A DNA stretch of 64,000 bases, taken from IMG/VR virus record IMGVR_UViG_3300050011_000393, positions 1 through 64,000 of that record, one strand, 5' to 3'. A model generated the notes under the pieces. It was not told where the DNA came from, did not search any database, and worked only from the letters and a program-made list of their open reading frames with translations. Numbering within the stretch: position 1 is the stretch's first letter; each line of letters begins with the position of its first letter. This document shows, piece by piece, positions 8,501 to 16,569 of the stretch. Source of the stretch: a virus. Position numbers and translations under genes: made by a program.

Positions 8501-11316
8501 GAAGTCCTCAAGGAACTGGAGAAGGCGTTCCAGAAAAAGAAGACCTAGGCCTCGCCAAAGGAGAAGAGGACGGCATAATCTCCGAAGAGAAGATCAAAAA
8601 GGCCAAGGATTCCGAAGAGCCGCCTGAAATTGAGCCGAACAAAAAACTTCAAGCATCTGCGCAGCGATACGCCAAAGCACAAGGCATGGCTCCCATTAAT
8701 CACGAGCCTGTTGAAGCGGACCCTGAGCACGCGCGAGAAATCGCCAAAATTTACGAAGAATCAAAACATGAACCAAATAACCCGCGCGTGAAGGCGGCGT
8801 ACGATGCGTTGAAAGCAGAGACGCTGGCTCAATTCCACCATCTCCGTGACGACCTCGGTTTGAAGTTCAAGCCGCAAGAGGAGGACCCTTACAACTCCGC
8901 AGAACAAATGATGGATGACATCCGCAAGAACAATACTTTGAAAGTTTTCACTGGCTCGAGCACGGGCGAGGATCATCCTCTGTCCGCTATCGCCCCAGGA
9001 ACTGGCGGCCAGTCATACAACACTGTCTTCCGTTGGGTTCATGACGCCATGGGCCATGCTGCTGGCGGAAACGACTTCAGTGAAAACGGCGAGAAGTCTG
9101 CGACCGAAGCGCACGCACAAATGTATAGTGACACCGCGCGCCCCGCGATGCGCAACGAGACCGAAGGCCAGACATCGTGGTTCTTCCACAACCCTGAAGT
9201 TGAATCTGGCGCGAAACAGCCCGGCGACTTTGCGGAACAAAAAGCCGCACTCATTCAAGATGTCTCTCACGACTGGCATGAAACAATTGGTAAGGCTGCA
9301 GCCGAAGACGAAGCGGGCGGCATTAATCCTCGGACAGGAAAATCCGACACGATGGGCATCGGAACCGAGATTTTGCCTGAGTTCCGGCAGCCACTTGGTC
9401 ATGCGCCGACGCCTGCGGATTTCCAGAAGTTTTATGACAGGCATAAAGATTTATTTGATCAGCACCCAGAATTGCGCGTTGGTTTTGATAACATGTCGGC
9501 CGTAGAAGGCGGGCACGAGATCAATATTGGAGCGGTAGGTCCGAACGCCGCGAAGGTCGCCGCGAAGTTAGATCAAAAATCCGCGTTCGATATCAAGAAG
9601 GGTGAAGTCATTCCGACGGGCGGCAGCGGTTTGAAAACTGACTTCAAAGATTATCCTTTGGAAGACCGCATCAAGGATTTGAAGAGCACTCCTACACGCG
9701 CGGATAAACTCGCAGTCCGAGCGCAGCGCACAATCGCGAAGTGGAGACAAAGCGCCGCGTTTGACCCATCGGATGGAGGCACCCCGCAGGCCCCTGCAGC
9801 GCCGCCAGCACCTAAGGGATCGGAGAATATTCCGACAGTCAGCACTCGTACGCCCAGCATCACCGCGAACAAACAAAGCATCGAGAACCACTCGGATAAC
9901 TCACTGACTTCGGATATGCAAGCGGCCGCTGCGGCCCCGGGCTTCCTGAAGAAATTGGCCGACCGTGTCAGCGACATTCCTGGCTTCATTGACCCAGGCG
10001 GAGATGATCACGAAGCGCGCACCAACGCATACATCCGCCATGTCGCGGACAATACGAAATTCGTTCAGAGCAAGGTCACGCCGGAAGAGCATGCGACTGA
10101 TAGTCAGTGGTATCCAGTCGGCGCGCACGAGCGCGGCATTGACGTCGCGAAGAAACACGGGCTAGATGTTCATCAAGCATATGCCATCACGGCGGCACTT
10201 TCACCTTTGACCGACTGGGACCAGAACACCGCCCAGGCGGAGCGCGCGGCGGAAATCTGGAAGAATCAACAAGACACCAAGTTCGATACGAAAATGCGGA
10301 AGGCGGCCGACGAGATTTTGACCGTCCCTGAGATGGAACATTTCCGAAAAATATTCAAGAGTCTCGAAGGAAAAAAACTGGGAGAACTGAAGACGGAAGG
10401 CGAGCAGGCATGGTGGTTACGCCTGTACGAAGAGGGCCACTACGACCGCTCGTTTCAAACATGGAATCCGGATGGCACCTCTGCAGGGCTGGCCATGAAC
10501 TCTGACGGGGTTACTCCGAAGGCAATGAGCTGGAGTTTCCAAAGTCTGATTGAGAACGCTATCAGTATTATGAAGGATGGGTCTCCCGAGAATATCAGCA
10601 AGTCTCTTGGAGAAGGGCACAAAGTTCGAAATTTCTATAACAACCAGTTGTCTCCTGATGACCCGCGTTTTTTAACAGTTGACACACACCAGGTCAATAT
10701 AGGACAATTGAGGCCGATGTCCGGTTCGTATCCCGATGTGGCTGATAACTTTGGTACGCCGACCAACGTGCCGCATGGCTTGAGCGGCACTTATGTGCTG
10801 CACGATGCAGGGACGCGCCTGGCCGCCAAGGAGCTCGGGATCGACATTCCTAGCCGCTTGCAGTCATCCGGCTGGGTGAAGATTCGCAAAGTATTCCCGA
10901 ACAAGTTTAAGACGGAAGAAAATCTCGCGGTCATAGATGCGATATGGAAGGAGCACACAGATGGAAAAATCACAGCCGACGACGCCAGAAACAGAATCTG
11001 GGACTTCGCCGAAGGATGGAACCGAGATGCTGCTCGAAAAGTTCGGAATCCCAGTAACTCGGGAGAATTATCTGAACCTGGCGTTCGCGGGGAAGCCTCC
11101 GCAGCCAATGGATGGGGAGATCGAGGCGATGCTGCCGAGGAAGTTTCGGAACCAGGAGTAGATGACACCTCTTTCGACTTCGGGGCGAACGAGAAGCCTG
11201 TAGTGGCGGCCTCGCGCAAGAGTAAAGGGTCCGAGAAATCATATGCCAAGAAGGCAGCCGAAGTGCAGGGCTTGATCGCAGCCCTACATGATCTCAAGAC
11301 CCCAGGTAAAAAATAA
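5563..11316 (+). CDS. Giant polyvalent protein with M41-like zinc protease region
   Basis: 1917 residues, GTG start after GGAG. Ala/Pro-rich low-complexity N-terminus. Around residues 735-860 lies a protease-like region: IRHELGHIFAGAA (HExxH at 747-751) and later ASLGGIAADKVFN, the pair seen in FtsH/M41 peptidases. Around 1145-1225 comes NTVFRWVHDAMGHAAGG...AHAQMYS...AMRNETEGQTSW, a block I associate with phage large polyvalent proteins. Near 1545-1600, AYAITAALSPLTDWDQNTAQAE is another recurrent phage domain. Known polyvalent proteins enter the host with the DNA and act on host functions. That role here is inferred from length and domain mix, not shown. Confidence 0.75.
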   Translation: MADETTQTPAPAPVPDSIPIDLEPSAAPASIPIDLNPTYDPTQDKRAPFLKTNLNPTGPTIQEAHKPLTQRVKEAVTENIPEFSQRTVNDPKYGTKSFLPDSDVMTQQERKDLPVVAGAMDVASELASPGTIGTIAATAGLGEAPAIVSKVASALFAGQIAKSVYDQYPALQAAVDKAQHAKSQQEHDDAFADAQKILTHMGVDTAFGLLAAKHGAEGAKDLLDATTGSGVPDEASTLKAKYQENQIAPRAPEPEEKPAAPEDVHPEMNRQTVKELQHLGYSTQHITNFNITEIRDILKNQTPASEYKFSTTDRRWNPDLPNPATAKPAPEPDKFADQGGKLVGPQPETEAAAEKPSQTAENATETADPVEDLIMSDKIQGKKVKGATPKVEPTELARSAGPTPSGLIERTTGDPKSDAAIKAGGAVPAGTMLGLVQFHDPKTGSTLALKPEAVTPEAVQQHLAASRKAFGLTPEPDALAGVGGKFVGQQPAAAPAPYHPDLQKVIDDNGGTHSSAAKAVSPDEGSFITPDGKFVSVKGTHDIAIGRANPKDRPEGRIDNRPSFLDDTGAIRTRMRVTKAGSSLSVTVPKNGISPEQLDALRRSVQAMGPYGNLVIERSDISRNNRDTASTTKEQVKPYQVEDALREIGAHPEQQDILSKELHTPHKQTYGMEVTDAEGKVQNVPIEAHSAKQALNTIVKKFPDAHRWRLATAPEEKAPSTDYSVPAGKIQKMKESAGRSEIHTIRHELGHIFAGAAVGMKTNGMLSSSHPAMPSDARAAVAWSSDGLYEKGRIKPDKRLAVIQASLGGIAADKVFNDTPRSANHNFDIRAGGDGTKAYELLRDAGYNHADAMEKMHELIDTEVERLSHPAIMSVIHENAGVREPGLSRQYHYSPERLNSIVAEANRRMTDEKYTEKRDNGAANGAVNQGREGDVARTESGVSPAVGSEPKKEGVINDNGATGSGGSEISPADVANGKSGSPQGTGEGVPEKEDLGLAKGEEDGIISEEKIKKAKDSEEPPEIEPNKKLQASAQRYAKAQGMAPINHEPVEADPEHAREIAKIYEESKHEPNNPRVKAAYDALKAETLAQFHHLRDDLGLKFKPQEEDPYNSAEQMMDDIRKNNTLKVFTGSSTGEDHPLSAIAPGTGGQSYNTVFRWVHDAMGHAAGGNDFSENGEKSATEAHAQMYSDTARPAMRNETEGQTSWFFHNPEVESGAKQPGDFAEQKAALIQDVSHDWHETIGKAAAEDEAGGINPRTGKSDTMGIGTEILPEFRQPLGHAPTPADFQKFYDRHKDLFDQHPELRVGFDNMSAVEGGHEINIGAVGPNAAKVAAKLDQKSAFDIKKGEVIPTGGSGLKTDFKDYPLEDRIKDLKSTPTRADKLAVRAQRTIAKWRQSAAFDPSDGGTPQAPAAPPAPKGSENIPTVSTRTPSITANKQSIENHSDNSLTSDMQAAAAAPGFLKKLADRVSDIPGFIDPGGDDHEARTNAYIRHVADNTKFVQSKVTPEEHATDSQWYPVGAHERGIDVAKKHGLDVHQAYAITAALSPLTDWDQNTAQAERAAEIWKNQQDTKFDTKMRKAADEILTVPEMEHFRKIFKSLEGKKLGELKTEGEQAWWLRLYEEGHYDRSFQTWNPDGTSAGLAMNSDGVTPKAMSWSFQSLIENAISIMKDGSPENISKSLGEGHKVRNFYNNQLSPDDPRFLTVDTHQVNIGQLRPMSGSYPDVADNFGTPTNVPHGLSGTYVLHDAGTRLAAKELGIDIPSRLQSSGWVKIRKVFPNKFKTEENLAVIDAIWKEHTDGKITADDARNRIWDFAEGWNRDAARKVRNPSNSGELSEPGVRGEASAANGWGDRGDAAEEVSEPGVDDTSFDFGANEKPVVAASRKSKGSEKSYAKKAAEVQGLIAALHDLKTPGKK

Positions 11317-11756
11317 TGACTCAGGCCCAAAAAGATCGAGCTAAAGATCTCAGTCTTCAGCGCAAGTACGGCATCACCCTTATCCGACAAAACGAAATCA
11401 GAGCAGAACAGAACAATCGATGCAAAACCTGCGGAGTAGAGTTCACCGCAGAGAATCCTGCCTGTACCGACCATTTTCACTTTCGCATTACGACACGAAA
11501 ACTTGGTAAAAAGAACTGGGAAGCTGTTAGCATGGACGAACGCGGGGTCGTGAGCGCAATCGTCATCTCAGGTCGTCTTACCCAGAAAGCGGCGCGGGCA
11601 GATATGCGTGGCGTTATGGTCCCTCGCTCGGTGCGCGGGCTCCTCTGCAGGAAATGTAATCGCGGACTCGGATATATCGAGCGATTCTTCGACGCCGCCC
11701 GCCATCCCGAAAATCTCCTCCCTGTCATCGAATATTTGAAATCCCGCTTGACATAG
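11316..11756 (+). CDS. HNH endonuclease (endonuclease VII type)
   Basis: 146 residues; its ATG overlaps the TAA stop of the polyvalent gene. CKTCGV and GLLCRKCNRGLGYIERF frame the zinc site; the central D-H-x-H appears as CTDHFHF, and the segment between is expanded compared with other copies here (RITTRKLGKKNW...PRSVRGLL). Organisation matches recombination endonuclease VII. No separate promoter is evident upstream; one lies just after the gene. Confidence 0.8.
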   Translation: MTQAQKDRAKDLSLQRKYGITLIRQNEIRAEQNNRCKTCGVEFTAENPACTDHFHFRITTRKLGKKNWEAVSMDERGVVSAIVISGRLTQKAARADMRGVMVPRSVRGLLCRKCNRGLGYIERFFDAARHPENLLPVIEYLKSRLT

Positions 11757-11776
11757 GCGCGGGGTTTTGATACCTT
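11748..11776 (+). promoter_or_regulatory. Sigma70-like promoter
   Basis: TTGACA (11748-11753), 17-bp spacer, TACCTT (11771-11776), overlapping the end of the HNH gene. It would drive the membrane-protein gene at 11793, whose GGAGG ribosome site follows. Confidence 0.65.
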
Positions 11777-11792
11777 ATTTTCTGGAGGACTT

Positions 11793-12560
11793 ATGTCTAC
11801 CACCCCTGCACCGACTCCCGCAGCAACAACAACTCTCGCAACAATAGAAAAGGATATCACCTGGATTCGTGGTCATATCATCATCGCGCTGTTGGCCGTC
11901 GCGATAATTGCAGGCAGCATTATCGGCGGGGTCTCGTTATTCGAGAGCTTGATCGAACGGCATGACGCGCGTGTCGCGGCCGCGCAACTCCAAAAAGAGG
12001 GCGTCGACACCGCTACACAGACCGCGTTCCTAGCCCAACTGGAGCAGGACCGAGCTGCTAATACTGCCCGCGACACTCAGCAGGCCGCGTTAATTCAAAC
12101 TTTGGTCTCTCAGATGGCCCAGCAACACGCCCAGACGGCGAAGCAGATTCAGACTGACGCCACCCTTGACGCAAAGACCGCAGCCGCGCGCCTAGTTTCG
12201 CAGATGAAAGCAAGCTCGAGTGACGTAACGGTCACTAATGACCTGGTCACGCTGACGTTACCGCTTACTCGAAACGTGGTCGCCAGCCTTGATTTATTGC
12301 CTCAAGCACAGAGCGATGTGGTCAACCTTCAAGGCCAACTTTCCGCGCAGCAAATCCTGACTTCTGATGCTAAAGTAGAGGCTTCTGACGCCCAGAAAGT
12401 CATAGCGGCGGACAAAGTTGAACTCATTGCAACCATTAAAGCTGATAATTCCGCGTGCGATGTCCGTATCGACAAGCAGGCCCGAAAAGACTTGAAGCGC
12501 GGGTTCTGGGCGTCGGTGGTCAGTATTGTCGGCGGAATCCTTATTCGTAGCGCGCTGTAA
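11793..12560 (+). CDS. Putative membrane protein with coiled coil
   Basis: 255 residues. A hydrophobic helix at about 28-50 (IIIALLAVAIIAGSIIGGV) follows a short cytoplasmic-type N-terminus; a long Gln/Ala-rich helical region follows (55-215), and a second hydrophobic stretch ends the protein (WASVVSIVGGILI). This resembles phage spanin-like or virion membrane proteins, but no outer-membrane partner or lysis neighbours are adjacent, so the role is open. Its own promoter lies at 11748-11776. Confidence 0.6.
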   Translation: MSTTPAPTPAATTTLATIEKDITWIRGHIIIALLAVAIIAGSIIGGVSLFESLIERHDARVAAAQLQKEGVDTATQTAFLAQLEQDRAANTARDTQQAALIQTLVSQMAQQHAQTAKQIQTDATLDAKTAAARLVSQMKASSSDVTVTNDLVTLTLPLTRNVVASLDLLPQAQSDVVNLQGQLSAQQILTSDAKVEASDAQKVIAADKVELIATIKADNSACDVRIDKQARKDLKRGFWASVVSIVGGILIRSAL

Positions 12561-12582
12561 AAATCTAGCTTAGGGAGTAAGA

Positions 12583-12870
12583 ATGCCACTACCTGCAGGT
12601 TTTAAATTGAATGGTCATATTACTACCAAACAGACTCACGTATCGCCGCGCATCCGGAAGATCCTGTCGATTCTGGATAAGTTGCCTCTAAATGAAGTGA
12701 TGACCACAATGGAGCTCAGTATTCGGCTGGGAATGTCGGTTAGCGGCAATTTCACGAATCAGCCAGTGTTGGAGCCCTACCGAGAAAAAATAGACAATAA
12801 ATTGTTTTGGGGTAATCGCAAGACCGTAGAATCATTGCGGAAGCAGTTAGCTACCTGCGAGGCGCGCTAA
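12583..12870 (+). CDS. Small protein with winged-helix-like segment
   Basis: 95 residues, basic. The middle (ILDKLPLNEVMTTMELSIRLGMS) has the helix-turn-helix rhythm of a small DNA-binding domain; the C-terminus is charged. GGGAG precedes the ATG. The TAA overlaps the ATG of the next gene, implying translational coupling. DNA binding is inferred from pattern only. Confidence 0.6.
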   Translation: MPLPAGFKLNGHITTKQTHVSPRIRKILSILDKLPLNEVMTTMELSIRLGMSVSGNFTNQPVLEPYREKIDNKLFWGNRKTVESLRKQLATCEAR

Positions 12871-14405
12871 TGTCGAAGATTAAAGACCTTCTCAAAAAGA
12901 AGAAAGTGACCGCAGCCCGAGCGAAACTGAAAAAGCCGACGAAGCCGTTCTCCAAAGGGACGATTCACGGCCTGGTGATGGAAACGCTGCCTCTTCCGCA
13001 AAAAGGGAATATTAAGCGGTACATTTTGACATCCGCGCAAAACAATACTCCCGTGCATGCAGGGACATGGAAAAATATCCTTGCTCTGGCGAAACACTAC
13101 GAAGCAGAAATTTTTGTTGGGACTTTTACTTACGATAAAAACTCTTATGGGCCGATGGCCGTAAAAAAGGATACATTCCAGGGCGGCGATACGATGCCGT
13201 GGTATGCCCCTGAAGTGATGCCTTATTTTAAAGACTCTAGAATTCAACTTGGCGCTGGATTAATCTGGTGTGGAGAAGCTAACATCATCCCTACTGCAAG
13301 CGATCCGCTATCAGGATCTGAAATCTACGAAGGGCGTCAATCAATCATCTTCCCGCACGCCAAAATCTCGATGCGGAGCATCGCCTCGACTGGCGGCAGC
13401 GGCGCTAAATTAGCATACACCACAGGCACCGTCACGCAGCGCAACTATATTCAAAAACGCGCGGGAATGAAGGCCGAGTTTCATCACACGTATGGCGGAC
13501 TGCTAGTGGAAGTTGACAGCACGGGAGTCTGGCGCGTGCGACAGTTAGATGCGGAAACCTCGACAGGTACAATTCATGACTTGACCTTGAAAGCGGAGAA
13601 CGGGGTAGTCACGGACGGCCATTCCGTCGAAGCGATTGTTTGGGGAGATATCCACGCGACGCGCATTGACCCGTCAGTATTGACCCTGGCCGCGACGGGC
13701 AAGGAAAATATGCTGGACGTGCTGAAGCCTAAATACCAGTTCATTCACGACTTGATTGAGGGGGCTTCGGTTAATCATCACGACGCTCGGAAACCACTCG
13801 AACGATTCAAGACGTCCCTTCGCGGCTTGACCGTTGTGCGAGATGAACTCCAAATCAGCGCGGATGTTCTCAAACTCTACCACCGCGACAACACGGAAAT
13901 GGTAGTAGTGAATTCCAATCATGACCGTTGGCTGGACCGCTGGTTGGACAACTTCAATCCCCAGTTCGATGACCCGCGCAACGCTGAAATATATTACGAC
14001 GGTAATGCCGCTCGCTATCGTTCTGCGCGGGACGGCGGCCACTTGAATGTGTTAGAGTACTTGCTGCAACGCCACACCGACTTCGCTATTCCTGCCCGTT
14101 TTTTGCAGATGGATGAATCTTTCTTGATATGCAATAAGCGCTTGGAGTGCGGCCAACACGGGGATCTTGGAGCCAACGGGTCGGCGGGATCTCCAAAACA
14201 GTTATCGAAAGTCGGACGGCGCGCTATCACCGCACACACGCACACCGCAGGCATTTATGACGGCCTTTATGTTGCGGGAACCAGTACAGCATTTCGCTGG
14301 GGATATAACCACGGCCCTAGTTCGTGGACCCATAGCCATGTCTTGGTATACCCGAACGGCAAGAGAGCCATTATCACCATGTTTGATGGTGCCTGGCGAG
14401 CCTAG
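12870..14405 (+). CDS. Metallophosphoesterase-like protein (cf. T5 A1-type)
   Basis: 511 residues. Calcineurin-type motif order: VWGDIHA (GDxH) near residue 261, [11 protein letters not shown] (GNH(D/E)-like) near 350, and ITAHTHTAG (GHxH-like, A replacing G) near 455. The N-terminal region contains a planar series of short hydrophobic strands ([20 protein letters not shown]). Phage T5 A1 and relatives share such an enzyme domain and act in host takeover; that parallel is tentative. Coupled to the upstream small gene and followed by recA. Confidence 0.65.
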   Translation: MSKIKDLLKKKKVTAARAKLKKPTKPFSKGTIHGLVMETLPLPQKGNIKRYILTSAQNNTPVHAGTWKNILALAKHYEAEIFVGTFTYDKNSYGPMAVKKDTFQGGDTMPWYAPEVMPYFKDSRIQLGAGLIWCGEANIIPTASDPLSGSEIYEGRQSIIFPHAKISMRSIASTGGSGAKLAYTTGTVTQRNYIQKRAGMKAEFHHTYGGLLVEVDSTGVWRVRQLDAETSTGTIHDLTLKAENGVVTDGHSVEAIVWGDIHATRIDPSVLTLAATGKENMLDVLKPKYQFIHDLIEGASVNHHDARKPLERFKTSLRGLTVVRDELQISADVLKLYHRDNTEMVVVNSNHDRWLDRWLDNFNPQFDDPRNAEIYYDGNAARYRSARDGGHLNVLEYLLQRHTDFAIPARFLQMDESFLICNKRLECGQHGDLGANGSAGSPKQLSKVGRRAITAHTHTAGIYDGLYVAGTSTAFRWGYNHGPSSWTHSHVLVYPNGKRAIITMFDGAWRA

Positions 14406-14422
14406 TTTTCAAGGAGCACCAC

Positions 14423-15418
14423 TTGAGCGATAAAGAAGAACCAAAAGGTTTAAGCGAAGTATTAGCCAGCATTGAAAAAACGCACGGCAAGGGATCTGTG
14501 ATGATGCTTGGCAGCAAGAAATTTGTGGCCATGGACGTGGTTCCTACTTCCTCCTTGGCGTTGGATAAGGCCCTTGGCGTTGGAGGCATCCCGCGCGGGC
14601 GCGTTGTCGAAATCTACGGTCCTGAATCTGGTGGCAAAACAACTCTGGCGCTCCACATCATCGCCGAAGCACAAAAACTCGGGGGCCAGGCTGCGTACAT
14701 CGACGCAGAGCACGCCATGGACCCTGTCTATGCCCGCCGTCTTCACGTAGATGTTGATCACATGATCATCTCGCAACCCGACAACGGCGAGCAAGCTCTG
14801 GAGATTACCAAGTCACTGGTGGAGTCGGGCAAGGTCGCTATTGTGGTGGTGGATTCTGTTGCCGCTTTAGTCCCGAAGGCGGAACTAGAGGGGGATATGG
14901 GCGATCCGCAGATGGGTCTCCAGGCGCGCCTGATGTCGCAAGCCCTTCGCAAACTGACGGGGATCACAAACCAGTCGAAGACGATTTTAATTTTCATTAA
15001 TCAGATTCGTGAAAAGATTGGCGTCATGTTCGGCAATCCTGAAACTACCACGGGCGGGCGCGCACTGAAGTTCTACTCCTCCATTCGCCTAGACATTCGT
15101 AAAACCGAGTTGATCAAAGACGGCGACAAGGTTATCGGAGCCAAGACTCGCATTAAAGTCGTCAAGAATAAAGTTGCTCCTCCGTTCACTGAAGCGGAAG
15201 TTCGCATTATGTATGGACATGGTATTTCCCACGAAGCGGATCTGATTGTTCTTGGTGAATCGCAGGGCGTGCTCGAAAAGACAGGCTCGTTTTTCTCATA
15301 TAAAGGCCAGAAAGTAGGCCAAGGATTCGAGCAAGTTCGCAATTTCTTGTTGCAAAACGCAGAAATTGCTGCTAAAATCGAAGCGGATTTGAGAGCCATC
15401 ATTTTCAAAAAGGAATAA
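14423..15418 (+). CDS. recA: RecA recombinase
   Basis: 331 residues, close to full bacterial RecA length. Walker A GPESGGKT (66-73), Walker [13 protein letters not shown], loop segments [11 protein letters not shown] and TGGRALKF, and [16 protein letters not shown]. It forms ATP-dependent filaments on single-stranded DNA and catalyses strand exchange. Start is TTG 14423 with AAGGAG at 14411-14416. It opens the replication block; together with the ERF protein and a Cas4-like nuclease it points to recombination-dependent replication or repair. Confidence 0.95.
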   Translation: MSDKEEPKGLSEVLASIEKTHGKGSVMMLGSKKFVAMDVVPTSSLALDKALGVGGIPRGRVVEIYGPESGGKTTLALHIIAEAQKLGGQAAYIDAEHAMDPVYARRLHVDVDHMIISQPDNGEQALEITKSLVESGKVAIVVVDSVAALVPKAELEGDMGDPQMGLQARLMSQALRKLTGITNQSKTILIFINQIREKIGVMFGNPETTTGGRALKFYSSIRLDIRKTELIKDGDKVIGAKTRIKVVKNKVAPPFTEAEVRIMYGHGISHEADLIVLGESQGVLEKTGSFFSYKGQKVGQGFEQVRNFLLQNAEIAAKIEADLRAIIFKKE

Positions 15419-15421
15419 ATC

Positions 15422-15772
15422 GTGACTCATCCCATTACCAATAAAACAAATGTTCTTCCGACCGATGCGGCCGAACGCAAGGGAATTCCTATCGCAACGG
15501 GAGTGCTGGATTATTTCCCCGCCGCACTGGCCGAAATCGCCAAGGTCTCGAAGGTCGGGAACGACCAGCATAATCCCGGCGAACCCTTGCACTGGGCGCG
15601 CGGCAAGTCCACTGATCAAGACGATACTATTATCCGCCATTTCTTGGAGCGTGGGACAATTGACCCGTGCGATGGACAGCGGCACACGGCGAAGTTAGCC
15701 TGGCGGGTTCTGGCGCTGCTGCAGCTCGAACTAGAGGATGCAGGCGCGCCAATAGCTCGGGGGGCAAAATGA
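15422..15772 (+). CDS. DUF5664 protein, dATP/dGTP diphosphohydrolase-like
   Basis: 116 residues, GTG start 3 bp after recA. The segment GVLDYFPAALAEIAKVSKVG, then NDQHNPGEPLHWARGKSTDQ, then RHTAKLAWRVLALLQLE matches the DUF5664 pattern: conserved His, Glu and Asp residues placed like an all-alpha NTP pyrophosphohydrolase. Proposed activity is hydrolysis of a purine deoxynucleotide. It overlaps the MazG-like gene by ATGA, so the two are probably co-translated. Confidence 0.75.
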   Translation: MTHPITNKTNVLPTDAAERKGIPIATGVLDYFPAALAEIAKVSKVGNDQHNPGEPLHWARGKSTDQDDTIIRHFLERGTIDPCDGQRHTAKLAWRVLALLQLELEDAGAPIARGAK

Positions 15773-16119
15773 AAAACATCGACGATTACGGCCAGTTCAC
15801 CTCTGATATGTGGTTTTCTGGAAAGAGGCCAGAGGGAACTCCGCTATTTACTCCAGACCAAGAACGGGAGTTAGCCATCATGGCTCTCGGGCTCGCGGGA
15901 GAAAATGGAGAGGTCTTGGAGCATATCAAAAAAGTCATCCGCGATAATCATCTTGACCGAGACGAATTAAAAAAGGAACTCGGCGATGCGGTATTTTATT
16001 GGGCGCGGCTTTGCATATTTTTTGGTTTCGAACCATCAGAAGTTTTGTCCGCAAACAAAGAGAAGTTGGAGTCTCGTCGAGCGCGCGGAGTCTTGCGGGG
16101 CGACGGAGACAATCGATAA
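15769..16119 (+). CDS. MazG-like nucleotide pyrophosphohydrolase
   Basis: 116 residues. ALGLAGENGEVLEHIKKVI and ELGDAVFYWARLC give the ExxE...ExxD metal-binding helices of the all-alpha NTP-PPase family. Such enzymes convert (d)NTPs to monophosphates; in phages they reshape the nucleotide pool or lower alarmone levels. ATG 15769 is chosen because it overlaps the stop of the preceding gene (ATGA). The C-terminus is basic and probably disordered. Confidence 0.8.
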   Translation: MKNIDDYGQFTSDMWFSGKRPEGTPLFTPDQERELAIMALGLAGENGEVLEHIKKVIRDNHLDRDELKKELGDAVFYWARLCIFFGFEPSEVLSANKEKLESRRARGVLRGDGDNR

Positions 16120-16164
16120 ACGTCAAGTTTATGCGCTTAAAAACTGGACACATGGAGGAGCACC

Positions 16165-16569
16165 ATGCGAGTATATCTGGCCGCGCCGTATGTAAAGAAA
16201 AACGAAATTAAGGCCTACGCCACTGAATTGCGAGCAGGCGGAGTTGAAGTGACTTCCTCTTGGCTAGATGAGCCACATGATCCGTCCATGGGTCCCAAAG
16301 ACCTGACCCCCAAACAGAATCAGAAATACGCGGTGACCGATGTGTTCGATGTGCGCCGCGCCCAAGTCTTTGTGCTGTTTACCGATAAGACCAAGGCGGT
16401 CATCCGCGCAGGGCGGCACGTCGAGTTTGGAGTTGCAGTCGAGCGCAGTATGCCTATTTATGTGGTCGGAGAAGAGCGCGAGAACATCTTTCACTACCTG
16501 CCGTTTGTTACGCACGTCGATTCATGGGAACGGCTGCGGGACTACCTGATCGCCATGGCGGCGCGTTGA
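16165..16569 (+). CDS. Nucleoside 2-deoxyribosyltransferase-like protein
   Basis: 134 residues, ATG after GGAGGAG. MRVYLAAPYV at the N-terminus, DVFDVRRAQVFVLF in the middle, and GRHVEFGVAVERSMPIYVVG toward the end match the deoxyribosyltransferase fold, with E in HVEFG as likely nucleophile. Members transfer deoxyribose between bases or hydrolyse nucleotides. The third consecutive nucleotide-metabolism gene before the polymerase. Its TGA overlaps the TTG start of the polymerase gene. Confidence 0.75.
   Translation: MRVYLAAPYVKKNEIKAYATELRAGGVEVTSSWLDEPHDPSMGPKDLTPKQNQKYAVTDVFDVRRAQVFVLFTDKTKAVIRAGRHVEFGVAVERSMPIYVVGEERENIFHYLPFVTHVDSWERLRDYLIAMAAR

Noticed and set aside
11785-11795. Reverse-strand CATAAGT match near 11787 as a late element
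   Set aside because: It is the GGAGGACTTATG ribosome-site/start region of a gene, lacks the GACTT block at the right distance, and lies on the other strand.
15422-16119. Diaminopurine (Z-genome) biosynthesis system
   Set aside because: MazG-like and DUF5664 proteins are present but no PurZ-like adenylosuccinate synthetase or DpoZ-specific feature was found.
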